Part shown: piece after piece, positions 43,393-52,311 of the stretch
Layout: each line of letters opens with the position of its first letter
Numbering within the stretch: the first letter of the stretch is position 1
Assembly (NCBI RefSeq): GCF_003815775.1
Contig: NZ_CP033926.1
Coordinates: 124,001 to 188,000 of the forward strand
Length of the DNA stretch: 64,000 nt
Origin: Chryseobacterium joostei
GTDB taxonomy: Bacteria; Bacteroidota; Bacteroidia; Flavobacteriales; Weeksellaceae
Direction: 5' to 3'
Translations under genes and position numbers: made by a program
The notes under the pieces: model-generated
What the model was told of the DNA's origin: nothing
The model's database searches: none
The model's input: only the letters and a program-made list of their open reading frames with translations

Positions 43393-44610
43393 ATGAAAAA
43401 AACAGGTAAAAAAGCAGCGATTGGATTTATATTTATCACATTGTTGATTGATATTACAGGTTGGGGAATTATACTTCCCGTGGTTCCTAAACTCATTGGA
43501 GAACTTATCCATAGTGACCTTAGTGAAGCTGCAAAATATGGAGGGTGGCTCGGCTTCGCCTATGCTATTACGCAATTTATATTTGCACCTATCGTGGGTA
43601 ATCTCAGTGATCAATATGGAAGACGACCAATTATTTTAATTTCTCTTCTTGGATTTGCGATTGACTATATACTATTAGCACTTGCGCCTTCTATTGGTTG
43701 GTTGTTTTTTGGAAGAATCATTTCCGGGCTTACTGGGGCTAGTATTTCAACAGCTAGTGCATATATAGCTGACATATCCACTGATGAAGATAGAACCAAA
43801 AATTTTGGCTTAATAGGTGCAGCTTTTGGATTAGGGTTTATTATAGGTCCGGTAATCGGTGGTTTACTTGGGCATTATGGAGCAAGAGTTCCCTTTTATG
43901 TTGCTGCTATATTATGCATGATGAATTTTCTTTACGGGTTGTTTATACTCCCAGAAAGTTTAGAAAAAGATAAACGTCGGTCATTCAACTGGAAAAGGGC
44001 CAATCCTATTGGAACATTTAATTTTTTGAGAAAACAATCAAAAATATCAAACCTTGTCGTTGCTTTAATTTTGGTGTATGTCGCTCTTCATGCTGTACAG
44101 AGCAACTGGCATTTCTTTACCATGTATAAATTCAATTGGACGGAACGAACTGTAGGTTTATCACTTGGTTTACTTGGATTATTACTTGGATTAGTACAAG
44201 GAGTTCTAATAAGATGGACAACCCCAAAATTAGGAGAACAAAAAAGTGTATATTTGGGGTTGCTATTCTACGCCTTGGGGCTCATGCTATTTGCCTTTAC
44301 TCATCAAGGGTGGTTGATGTTTGTTTTCCTTATCCCTTATTCTTTGGGAGGAATCTGTGGCCCCGCACTACAATCAATAATTAGTAAAAATGTTCCTTCA
44401 AATGAACAGGGCGAACTTCAGGGAGCCTTAGTAAGTTTAGTGAGTGCTACTTCTATTATAGGCCCTCCGATCATGACAAACTTATTCTATTACTTTACAC
44501 ATGATAAAGCTCCATTTGAATTTTCAGGAGCGCCATTTTTTCTAGCATCCATTTTAATGGCTATTAGTGTAATTATTATATATTTTGCTTTTCAACGAAA
44601 AAGTAAATAG
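43393..44610 (+). CDS. TetA/TCR-type MFS transporter
   Basis: 405 residues, 12 transmembrane segments. The family motifs are present: IDITGWGIILPVVPKL in helix 1, GNLSDQYGRRPIILISLLGF (motif A) between helices 2 and 3, LFFGRIISGLTGASISTASA in helix 4, and GLGFIIGPVIGGLLG (motif C) in helix 5. This is the group that holds the TetA tetracycline/H+ antiporters and relatives for other drugs. Tetracycline specificity cannot be read from this sequence. An AraC regulator precedes it. Confidence 0.88.
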   Translation: MKKTGKKAAIGFIFITLLIDITGWGIILPVVPKLIGELIHSDLSEAAKYGGWLGFAYAITQFIFAPIVGNLSDQYGRRPIILISLLGFAIDYILLALAPSIGWLFFGRIISGLTGASISTASAYIADISTDEDRTKNFGLIGAAFGLGFIIGPVIGGLLGHYGARVPFYVAAILCMMNFLYGLFILPESLEKDKRRSFNWKRANPIGTFNFLRKQSKISNLVVALILVYVALHAVQSNWHFFTMYKFNWTERTVGLSLGLLGLLLGLVQGVLIRWTTPKLGEQKSVYLGLLFYALGLMLFAFTHQGWLMFVFLIPYSLGGICGPALQSIISKNVPSNEQGELQGALVSLVSATSIIGPPIMTNLFYYFTHDKAPFEFSGAPFFLASILMAISVIIIYFAFQRKSK

Positions 44611-44715
44611 AAATCTAAAGAATAAAAAATGCAATAATGCAAAGAAGCAGGTGTAAGCTAATGATACATTACATACTCTATTCAGAATTAAAATAGTTTC
44701 CAAATATTTCAGTAA

Positions 44716-44744
44716 GGAGTTCGAGTTTTGTACCAGTGGGTTCA
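44716..44744 (+). pseudogene. Decayed 3' end of a fifth tRNA-Lys
   Basis: The segment aligns with the tRNA-Lys T arm and 3' end: it retains TTCGA, CCAG, GG and TCACAAGC, with about 6 extra or altered bases between them. It stands exactly where a tRNA 3' end stands in the corresponding duplicated spacer at 41783. So it is either a dead tRNA copy or an imperfect integration-site duplicate. Confidence 0.5.
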
Positions 44745-44989
44745 CAAGCAAACGGATTATCAAAATTAGGTAATCCATTTTTTATTTTCCAGAACCTTAT
44801 CACCAGAGGCAGACTCTTTATTGGGATCACTAAAAATTTACTAAAATTAATCTTACTGTATTTGTGGACTTTAAGAATGTTTTTAAGATTTTCAATGAAT
44901 TTTTAAGGAGGAAAAGTTGGATTGGATAAAAAAGTTTCTATCTTTGCATTCCCTTAAACAAAGGGATTTACTTGAAAAAGTAAGTGGCC
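44745..44989. repeat. Spacer duplicated from 41783-42013 (second copy)
   Basis: Shares the terminator hairpin (GGATTA...TAATCC), the segment TTTTATTTTCCAGAACCTTA, CTAAAA/AATTAATCTTA and the promoter of the following tRNA, with moderate divergence. It lies upstream of tRNA-Lys copy 4. Confidence 0.7.
44917..44946 (+). promoter_or_regulatory. Promoter of tRNA-Lys copy 4
   Basis: TTG (44917-44919), 19 nt, TATCTTTG (44939-44946). The two-hairpin leader follows as in copy 1. Confidence 0.8.
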
Positions 44990-45062
44990 GACTCGGTAGC
45001 TCAGCTGGTAGAGCAATACACTTTTAATGTATGGGTCCTGGGTTCGAATCCCAGCCGGGTCA
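44990..45062 (+). tRNA. tRNA-Lys (TTT), copy 4
   Basis: Identical over 73 nt to copies 1-3. Confidence 0.97.
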
Positions 45063-45068
45063 CAAATG

Positions 45069-45100
45069 AAAAAGAACTACTTTTTGTAGTTCTTTTTTTG
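45069..45100. terminator. Terminator after tRNA-Lys copy 4
   Basis: AAAGAACTAC pairs with GTAGTTCTTT around TTTTT. Both strands have T-runs, so it can also end the convergent GNAT gene. Confidence 0.88.
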
Positions 45101-45102
45101 TT

Positions 45103-45579
45103 TTATGCCAGATATTTCATGATCATATTGCTTTCAGAATTGTTTTCATCAATGACTTCCTGAAACCCGATTTTTTTATATAAATGATAGGCCCTTTCAT
45201 TTTTCGGAGTTACTTCCAAAACAATTTCAATACTTTTAAATCTGTTATTGGCTTCATTAATGATAGCCTGTATTAATCCAGATCCTATATTTTTCCCCTG
45301 AAATCCCTCTCTTACATACATTTGATAGATATTTCCTGTATTACTTTCATCCTTAACGAAAGCACAGATACCAATAAGCTCCTGATCAACAAATGCGCCA
45401 AATACAAATCTATCTAAAGATTGATTTTCTATATCATTTTCTATCCTGAATTTTTCAGTCTTCAGAGCTTCCTGGTAATTGGCACCAAATGATTCCGGGA
45501 ATTTTTCAAGGCTTTCTAAGCGGATTTTCCGATAGGCGTTACTTTCGTTCGGTAAAAGATTTCGATATTCAATATTCAT
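45103..45579 (-). CDS. GNAT family N-acetyltransferase
   Basis: 158 residues from ATG (MNIEYRNLLPNESNAY). The acetyl-CoA binding core is IYQMYVREGFQGKNIGSGLI, with the R/Q-x-x-G-x-G/A pattern as QGKNIGSG. The C-terminal VTPKNERAYHLYKKIGFQEV is the typical final GNAT motif. It is a general small-molecule or protein N-acetyltransferase of unknown substrate. Monocistronic, convergent with tRNA-Lys copy 4. Confidence 0.9.
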   Translation of the reverse strand: MNIEYRNLLPNESNAYRKIRLESLEKFPESFGANYQEALKTEKFRIENDIENQSLDRFVFGAFVDQELIGICAFVKDESNTGNIYQMYVREGFQGKNIGSGLIQAIINEANNRFKSIEIVLEVTPKNERAYHLYKKIGFQEVIDENNSESNMIMKYLA

Positions 45580-45917
45580 GGTGGTTTGCAAAAGCTTAAG
45601 ATTACATGGTTTTAATGTACAAATATGCAGATAGTTTTAGACTTGTCCTTTATGAAGCACCTAATTTTTTTTATTGATAGGTTTTTAAAACGGTAAAAAA
45701 ATCAACAATATCTACCATAAATAAATAATTTTTGAATGATTATTACGTTGTTTTTTTAGATTGGAATAATTTTTATAGAATAATAGCTGGGGATAATTAT
45801 GTATATTTATAACAGATGCAGTTAAAGGTAGCCATTGAATAATAGTATCTGGAGATTGCAATATTTATGCATAGGTAGGTATTTGGAATTCGGCTAAAAA
45901 ATGAGTAATTAAAATTG
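45580..45917. other. Intergenic region, no gene seen
   Basis: 338 bp of AT-rich DNA between divergent genes. TATATTTA near 45800 is a weak -7-like box for the TPR/HTH gene. Nothing else is evident. Confidence 0.45.
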
Positions 45918-47393
45918 ATGGTTATTAAGAGTAATAGAACAGATTCAATAATTCTGAAGAGAATATTGATGTATACATTGTGTATAGGTCTGTTATTGCA
46001 TATGCTTTCGTGTGGTTCAAAATCCCAAGATAAAGAGAAAGAAAATTTTGATATTTCCTTACTCAGGAAAAGCTCAGAACTACAACTTTCTGGGGAATAT
46101 GAAGCTCTTGTACAGCTCAATATGAAATATCTTCAGAAAGCTTCTCAAATGAAATATAAAGAGGGAAAAGGCCTTTGTTATCTCAATATTGCAGGAGTAA
46201 ATGTATCAGCCGGAAATTATGAAAAAGCACTGTTCTTTTTTAAAAAAGCAGAAAAAGACCTTGAAAATTCTGAAAACAGCTATCACAAGGCAACATTCTA
46301 TAATGATTACAGCCAATATTATTCCCATCTCAAATTATATGACAAGGCACTAACATGTAATAACAAAGCATTTTTTTATCTAAAGAAAGCAAAGGATTCA
46401 GATCTTAAAAAAAAGCTTTTGCCAAGAATTTATATCAATAAAGGAATCTACTTTGCCTGGAAAGGCTGGAAAGGCACTTCCCTAAAATCTTTTCTAAAGG
46501 CGAATGAATTGGAAAACTCTGCCTACAGTAACTGTATGATTGCCCAATACTACTTGTTTGTACATGAGGCGAAACAAGCAGGTTCCTACATTGCTAAGGC
46601 GGATGAAAAGATGCTGAGCCAAAAGACCAGCGATGTAGAATCCCTCTGGGTTTACTATACAATGGGATATTATTATAACGAAATCAATAACAATGATGAA
46701 GCAGAAATAGCCCTTAAAAAGGCTCTGGAAATTAATATAAAGACAAGACGTACCTATTCTACCCATATCAGCGGGGTATATAAGTCCTTGGCTGAGCTAT
46801 ACAAAAAGAAGAATGACGGTGGAAAGGCATATTATTATTTAAAAAGATACATGGAGGAGGAAAATACACTAGATGCTGCCCGGTTAGCTACAATGAATAA
46901 GGCTACCGAAAGCTTTATCACAGAAATGAAGAAAGAATCGGATTGGCATAAAAATGATTTACCTCTTCTTATCGCATTATCAATTACAGTGCTTACCGTT
47001 TCCGGTATTTATGTTCAAAAAACTATAAAACAGCAAAAAATTAAGAAGAAAACATTAAAGGAGGAAACAGAAAAACTGAAAAATCATGTCCAAACTAAGA
47101 TGCTTCAGGAAGTCACCGAGCTGGCCAAAAAGAATGATTCTTCTTTTTTAAAGAGGTTCAAGGAAGTATATCCGGATTTTATAACTGCACTCCTGAAGAT
47201 TAATCCTGATCTGGAAAACTCTGAACTAGCTTTCTGTGCTATGTTAAAGCTCCATTTTTCATCCAAGGAAATAGCCGATTATACCTTTGTACAGCATAGA
47301 TCTGTACAGCAAAAAAAATATAGAATCAGAAAAAGGCTTAACATTACAGGGGAAGAAGATATTTATGCCTTTTTTGATAACCTGGATCGCTAA
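45918..47393 (+). CDS. Membrane TPR protein with C-terminal LuxR-like HTH (paralogue 1)
   Basis: 491 residues. The N-terminal signal ends in a lipobox-like HMLSC (Cys32). It is followed by about six tetratricopeptide repeats (for example ALFFFKKAEKDLENSENSYH and EAEIALKKALEINIKTRRTY), a transmembrane helix near 350 (LPLLIALSITVLTVSGIYV), a charged coiled coil, and a C-terminal DNA-binding-type HTH (LKLHFSSKEIADYTFVQHRS, then VQQKKYRIRKRLNI). This is the flavobacterial one-component design with an extracytoplasmic sensor and a cytoplasmic regulator. The ligand and targets are unknown. A second copy follows directly. Confidence 0.82.
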   Translation: MVIKSNRTDSIILKRILMYTLCIGLLLHMLSCGSKSQDKEKENFDISLLRKSSELQLSGEYEALVQLNMKYLQKASQMKYKEGKGLCYLNIAGVNVSAGNYEKALFFFKKAEKDLENSENSYHKATFYNDYSQYYSHLKLYDKALTCNNKAFFYLKKAKDSDLKKKLLPRIYINKGIYFAWKGWKGTSLKSFLKANELENSAYSNCMIAQYYLFVHEAKQAGSYIAKADEKMLSQKTSDVESLWVYYTMGYYYNEINNNDEAEIALKKALEINIKTRRTYSTHISGVYKSLAELYKKKNDGGKAYYYLKRYMEEENTLDAARLATMNKATESFITEMKKESDWHKNDLPLLIALSITVLTVSGIYVQKTIKQQKIKKKTLKEETEKLKNHVQTKMLQEVTELAKKNDSSFLKRFKEVYPDFITALLKINPDLENSELAFCAMLKLHFSSKEIADYTFVQHRSVQQKKYRIRKRLNITGEEDIYAFFDNLDR

Positions 47394-47513
47394 AAGAGTT
47401 ACTAAAAATGATTTAGTATTAAAATATAAACAAAATGTAATGCAATTGAGTGTAAAAAAATCATTTTTTAATCATAATTTATACCTAAATTCAATTTAGA
47501 TGGTAAAGGTGTT

Positions 47514-48935
47514 ATGATACGTATTCTTCTTTTTATTTTGCTTGTTTTTTTTATTTCCTGCAACCCAGATTCCAGGAAATATGAGAAAAACTTTGATATT
47601 CCTCTAATGAAACAGAATGAGGAACTTAGACTCGCCGGTGAATATGATGCTCTTGTCAGTCTTAATAAAAATTTTTATAGAAAGGCTCAAAATATGGGGT
47701 ACGAAGAAGGAAAGGCACTTTGCTATATCAATCTGGCGGAAGTTAATATCTCACTAGAAAACTATCAAAAATCTCAGTCTTTTTTTAATGATGCAGAGAC
47801 CATTTTAAAACACTCAAAGAATGAGATTCATCAATCTAGGTTTTATAATGCGTATGGCCGTTTCAATTTAGAGATGAGGAGGCTGGATAAGGCCTTTGAG
47901 TACAATAATGAGGCATTAAATCTTATTACAAAAAGTGGAAACTCAGAACTGAAAAACAATATCCTTTTTAATATTTATCTCAGACAGGGTACTTACCTGA
48001 TTGAAAAAAAGCAGCCTGAAAAGGCCCTGGAGTATTTTCAGAAAGCCAGAAAATTAGACGATCTAGGACTGGCAGACTGTGCAATAGCAGATTACATATA
48101 TATGCATAAAAATATGGATTCTGCCTATAAATATATAACCATTGCCTACAATAAAGCCAATGTGAGAGGGAAAAATGATGGGGTAGCTCTTTATGCAAAC
48201 ACCATTATGGGAGAATATTATCTTGCGGATAAGCAGTATGATAAAGCTGAAGAATCCCTTAAAAAAGCCCTGGAAATAGATAGTAGTACAAAGCGTATCT
48301 ATGCCTATTATACCAAATATATTTATAACGATCTAAGATCAGTATATGAAAATAAAGGTGACAATGAAAAAGCTTATTTTTATTTGAATGCTTATACAGA
48401 GGCAAAAAATAAAAATAATACAGCCATCCTGAAAACCATCAACAAGGATATGGAATCCTTTATAGCAGAGACAAAGAGTGATTCGGAAGATCATAGGAGT
48501 AAAATGCAATGGGTAATTTTATTATCTCTTGCAGTTTTCTCATTTCTGGCTGTGTATGCATGGAGAATCATAAGTTTGCTTAGGAAGAGGAAAGACACAC
48601 TTAGAACAGAATCCGAAGAGCTAAAGAATCGCATGAATGATAAAAGTCTGGATGAAGTTATGGAGTTAGGCAGAAGAAATGATCCTGAGTTTCTTAGACA
48701 GTTTAAAGAAGCATATCCGGAGCTCATTAATAAACTTTTACACATTAATCCTAACCTTGAGGATTCTGAATTGGCTTTTTGTGCCATGCTGAAGCTACAT
48801 TTTACTTCAAAGGAGATTGCCAGCTATACCCTTATCCAGCATAGAACTGTTCAGCAGAAAAAATACAGAATTAGAAAAAGGCTTGATATTCCAACAGAGA
48901 CAGATATTTATCAATTTTTTGATGATCTGGATTAA
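47514..48935 (+). CDS. Membrane TPR protein with C-terminal LuxR-like HTH (paralogue 2)
   Basis: 473 residues with the same layout as its upstream neighbour: lipobox signal (FFISC, Cys16), TPRs starting NFDIPLMKQNEELRLAGEYD, a transmembrane helix near 330, coiled coil, and HTH with LKLHFTSKEIASYTLIQHRT. The HTH and the region before it (NPNLEDSELAFCAMLKLHF) are nearly identical between the two, while the TPR part has diverged, which fits a tandem duplication in which sensing changed but DNA recognition was kept. 120 bp separate the genes. Confidence 0.82.
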   Translation: MIRILLFILLVFFISCNPDSRKYEKNFDIPLMKQNEELRLAGEYDALVSLNKNFYRKAQNMGYEEGKALCYINLAEVNISLENYQKSQSFFNDAETILKHSKNEIHQSRFYNAYGRFNLEMRRLDKAFEYNNEALNLITKSGNSELKNNILFNIYLRQGTYLIEKKQPEKALEYFQKARKLDDLGLADCAIADYIYMHKNMDSAYKYITIAYNKANVRGKNDGVALYANTIMGEYYLADKQYDKAEESLKKALEIDSSTKRIYAYYTKYIYNDLRSVYENKGDNEKAYFYLNAYTEAKNKNNTAILKTINKDMESFIAETKSDSEDHRSKMQWVILLSLAVFSFLAVYAWRIISLLRKRKDTLRTESEELKNRMNDKSLDEVMELGRRNDPEFLRQFKEAYPELINKLLHINPNLEDSELAFCAMLKLHFTSKEIASYTLIQHRTVQQKKYRIRKRLDIPTETDIYQFFDDLD

Positions 48936-49617
48936 CTGCAAAAAAAACTGCCTGAATCATCACAATCAGACAGCGTTCGAAATATTTTTTTTCCACCACT
49001 ATATTTAAGTGGTTTGTTCTTCAAATATGAAAATTTTTACCTGAAGGAAGAAAAAAAGCTATACTACATAAATACTACACCTTTAAATTATAAGGTTAAT
49101 TTATTGAGAATAAGCCCATTGTATTTTTGTCGCCAAATTCAAAAATTTGTACACATTTATGGATAATTTTGATGACTAATATTTTTTCTTGAGACTAATT
49201 ATTTTAAAATGCACCCCCTCAGGAAATGTTCTGTATAATACTTAAAATCCGATTTTAGATCATAAATGCTTTTTATTGCAAATCTATATTTCCTAATTTA
49301 TTTTTACAATGAATTGATAATCAGTTTATTTTGTTCGGTGCTGTATTGGTGTAGTAGGCTTGTTTTCCATTTTTCTAGTTTTAAAATATAGATTTGTAGA
49401 TATTTTATTGAAAATAAATAACTAATAGCGCGTTAATTGTGATTAAAAATAACAGTAATTATAATAAATCATTATAAAGTTTACGAAATACGCGGTATGA
49501 TAAAAAATAGCACAAATGGTCTCCAAAATCAGAATCTAGCGGAGAGAAAGATATTTATTTTTTAAGAGGGAAAAAGTGGCTGTCTCAACTTATGAGGCAG
49601 CCTTTTTATGATAAGCC
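48936..49617. other. Intergenic region, one terminator
   Basis: 682 bp without a gene. A weak hairpin just after the TPR gene (CTG.CCTGA...TCAG.ACAG near 48950-48973) may end it. The remainder is AT-rich with no coding frame and no clear repeat. Confidence 0.5.
49571..49607. terminator. Terminator after the Tet(X)-like gene
   Basis: GGCTGTCTCA pairs with TGAGGCAGCC (one G-T pair) around ACTTA, with A-runs and T-runs outside. It lies 11 bp after the minus-strand stop. Confidence 0.88.
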
Positions 49618-50772
49618 TCAATGTCCACTAAAGAATTCCAGCATGGTGGTTAATGCTTTTTCAGAGTGCATTCTCTCTCCATTTTCAAGAGATTCTTGGG
49701 TAGCAACAGCAGCCCGTTTGCACATTTTAGTTTCATAATGATGAAGAGCTTCCTGTAAGGTGCTGTAGTTATTATTTGTCAAATGCTCACTCAATTCCAG
49801 GGCGTCAAGCATTGCCATATTAGCTCCTTCCCCGGCAAATGGAGGCATTACGTGCGCTGCATCGCCTAACAAGGTTACATTAGGCTTTGTTTCCCAAGTC
49901 TGATCCAAAGGCATATAGTAAATAAGGCGAGGAATAAATGGTGTAGCTGCATTTATAAATAATTCATCCCATATATTGCTCCATTCAGAGTATTCTGTTT
50001 TAAACCATTCCAGAATATTAGCACTATCAGAAAAGTTTAGACTGCTATTGGTAGCCCAGTTTTCGTCTGCCTTAAAGCTTGCATAGAAACCAAGATCACC
50101 ATTGCCTTTTTGGCCCATCAATATATTCTTGGTATTTCCGAATGCCATTATTTTACCCCCTTTTATCAAGGCATTAATATTGGGTGCATTTTCCTTTGAA
50201 ACATTTCCCTCCAACATAATAATTCCTGAATAGAGAGGTTTGTTATCCGTAAGATAAGGGCGGATTTTAGAATTGGCACCATCCGCAGCAATTACAAGGT
50301 CTGCATAAGCTGAAGTTCCGTTTTTGAAATGAAGCATCCAGCCATCATTGTGAGGTTCCATGTGTATAAAATGGCTATCCCATGCCACTGTTTCCGGTTG
50401 TAGAGAGTCCAGCAGCATATTTCTGAGTGGCCCTCTGTCTATTTCAGGACGAAAATGTTCGGCACCAAAATCTTCATCAGGTTTTCCTTCATGATCACTG
50501 AAAAGAATTCCTGACTGTTCATTCATAATCAGTGTTTTATCTGCGCCAGGACGGTATGCTTTTTTAAATTCTTCCAGAAGATCAGCCTTACGCAAGGCAG
50601 CCAGTCCGGAATCCTCATGCATGTCAAGGGGAGAGCCTTGTACACGAGCATATTTATTAATATCTCTTTCATATACCTTTACATTGGCATTCTTTAGCTG
50701 TAAAAGTCTTGCCAGAGTAAGTCCCGCAGGACCACCTCCAACGATTGCTATTGATTTATTGTTTATCAGCAT
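49618..50772 (-). CDS. Tet(X)-like FAD-dependent monooxygenase
   Basis: 384 residues. The FAD-binding GGGPAGLTLARLL (12-24), the conserved EIDRGPLRNMLLDSL, the ADLVIAADGANSKIR (DG) motif and the GDAAHVMPPFAGEGAN (GD, 303-318) motif give the class A flavoprotein monooxygenase order. Length and layout are those of Tet(X) enzymes, which hydroxylate and inactivate tetracyclines, and the MPPFAG-G stretch is shared. Overall similarity as I remember Tet(X) is moderate, so resistance is not implied. The gene follows an AraC regulator by 26 bp and is probably controlled by it. Confidence 0.88.
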   Translation of the reverse strand: MLINNKSIAIVGGGPAGLTLARLLQLKNANVKVYERDINKYARVQGSPLDMHEDSGLAALRKADLLEEFKKAYRPGADKTLIMNEQSGILFSDHEGKPDEDFGAEHFRPEIDRGPLRNMLLDSLQPETVAWDSHFIHMEPHNDGWMLHFKNGTSAYADLVIAADGANSKIRPYLTDNKPLYSGIIMLEGNVSKENAPNINALIKGGKIMAFGNTKNILMGQKGNGDLGFYASFKADENWATNSSLNFSDSANILEWFKTEYSEWSNIWDELFINAATPFIPRLIYYMPLDQTWETKPNVTLLGDAAHVMPPFAGEGANMAMLDALELSEHLTNNNYSTLQEALHHYETKMCKRAAVATQESLENGERMHSEKALTTMLEFFSGH

Positions 50773-50798
50773 TTTAATTTAAATTTTACAGGACAAAA

Positions 50799-51554
50799 TT
50801 ACTTGCCTTTCAACACTGATAATAGTACAAATCGGTCGTTTTTATTTTGAGATAATTCCTTGGGAGCAACTCCGGAAAATTTTTTCACTTCCTTGATGAA
50901 ATGATTTTGATCCGTATAATTAAGTTCAGGAAAAAGCTTTCCCTGCACAATGTGCTCCAAGGATGCTCTGAAACGTAAAATAGTGGAGTAGGTTTTTAAT
51001 GACAAGCCTAATTGCTTTGTGAAATACCGGTTAATCTGTCTGCTGCTCCAGCCCACATTTTCCGAAAGTTCTTTCACACTCATTTCTCCTTTTGATGAGT
51101 AGATGAGATTAAAAAGGTTACGCTTTCTTTCATCTGTTTCTTTGGGAAGAAGTTCCTTTATCTTTTGTGTTGCTTTTGTACAGCAAAGCTCAAAATTTTG
51201 CAAATCTTCTGCCTTAAATCCCCAAAAATCGTCAGGGAGATCTTTTGCTATATTTAATGTTTCAGCAATGGAGGTATGTAAAATATATTCAACAGCAAGA
51301 GGCTTGAAGCTGACAACAAAGGCAATGGTTTGTGGCGGAATCTGTCTTTGTTCGGGATAGGTTTCTAACCCAACAAGGGCAATATGAAAGGGTTCAGACG
51401 GAGATTGCATGAAAAACAAATCAACCCGACCATCCGGTATGATGACCACCTCCTTTGCTTCATCTGAACGGTTATGAAATGTCCCCAGATTTTCTACAAA
51501 ATCAGCAAGAACGATATCGGGTTCAATGAAATTATAATAAAAGTCCTGGTCCAT
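50799..51554 (-). CDS. AraC family regulator
   Basis: 251 residues. The N-terminal part is a DUF6597-like sensor (EVVIIPDGRVDLFFMQSPSE), followed by the AraC HTH with a first helix pair VKELSENVGWSSRQINRYFT and a second unit in FPELNYTDQNHFIKEVKKFS, ending VAPKELSQNKNDRF. It lies upstream of the Tet(X)-like gene on the same strand with 26 bp between, so it is presumably its regulator in the same transcript. The ligand is unknown. Confidence 0.9.
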   Translation of the reverse strand: MDQDFYYNFIEPDIVLADFVENLGTFHNRSDEAKEVVIIPDGRVDLFFMQSPSEPFHIALVGLETYPEQRQIPPQTIAFVVSFKPLAVEYILHTSIAETLNIAKDLPDDFWGFKAEDLQNFELCCTKATQKIKELLPKETDERKRNLFNLIYSSKGEMSVKELSENVGWSSRQINRYFTKQLGLSLKTYSTILRFRASLEHIVQGKLFPELNYTDQNHFIKEVKKFSGVAPKELSQNKNDRFVLLSVLKGK

Positions 51555-51680
51555 ACTGATAAGAGATGCATACTGGTTAGATTGAATTAAATTACAAAAA
51601 TAGTTAGATCACAACAAATAATTTAATACTTTAGTAGATAAGACTTATTCATATAATTTGAATCTAAAAAGACTAAAAAT

Positions 51681-52220
51681 ATGGCTAGATATCAATTTTT
51701 GTTGTTTTTTCTGTTGATTTTTATGGCATTGCCTGCACAGAAAAAGAAAAGTAAGGGAATATCTCCCATGCCTAAAAGAGAAGTATTAATTCCTCCCGCA
51801 ATAATAACAAAGGAATCCCTGGAACCTGCCATCGGAGATATAGCAGCCTTTCGTTGGAAGAATGAACCCGAAACTTTAACTACTTTTACTCCTGATGACC
51901 TTGTAGAAAGGATATATGATTTTAATGGAATGTATAGTGTGCGTATTATTTCACATTATCCATTAGAAACGATAAGCTATAAAAAACCGGATAAAAATGA
52001 TGATCGGGTAATTCTGCTGGGGTATACTGCAAAGTATGATGACTATGATACTGTTGAACTAAAGGGCAACAAACTGCAGCTTTCTGATAAAAAGGATCCA
52101 AAAAAAGAGAAAATTATATTGGAAGTAACCAAAAAAGGCAAGAAAGTGATCAAAATAAAGGAGGTAAAAACGGGAAGAATATTTAATGAATCAGAATATT
52201 CGCCATCTCCTTCAATCTAG
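51681..52220 (+). CDS. Hypothetical secreted protein
   Basis: 179 residues. A signal peptide (MARYQFLLFFLLIFMALPAQ) precedes a Lys-rich mature part that opens KKKSKGISPMPKREVLIPP, contains beta-rich blocks (YSVRIISHYPLETISYK, RVILLGYTAKYDDYDTVEL) and ends in a charged region (ILEVTKKGKKVIKIKEVKTG). I recognise no family. The start ATG fits the signal peptide exactly. It is divergent from the AraC gene at 51554 and 91 bp before a Crp/Fnr gene. Confidence 0.72.
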   Translation: MARYQFLLFFLLIFMALPAQKKKSKGISPMPKREVLIPPAIITKESLEPAIGDIAAFRWKNEPETLTTFTPDDLVERIYDFNGMYSVRIISHYPLETISYKKPDKNDDRVILLGYTAKYDDYDTVELKGNKLQLSDKKDPKKEKIILEVTKKGKKVIKIKEVKTGRIFNESEYSPSPSI

Positions 52221-52311
52221 AATCTAGAACGGTCGTCAAATCTTTAAGTTCAGTTAATAGAATTATCCCTATTTTAGAGGGCTTAATATAGATTTATTAG
52301 TGTAATATTTA

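Noticed and set aside
43393..44610. Calling the MFS gene a tetracycline resistance gene
   Set aside because: The TetA-type motifs are general for the family; nothing specific to tetracycline can be read from the sequence.
39431..45062. Integrative element with integrase at tRNA-Lys
   Set aside because: No integrase, excisionase or mobility gene is present in the block; only the duplication and a decayed tRNA end are seen.
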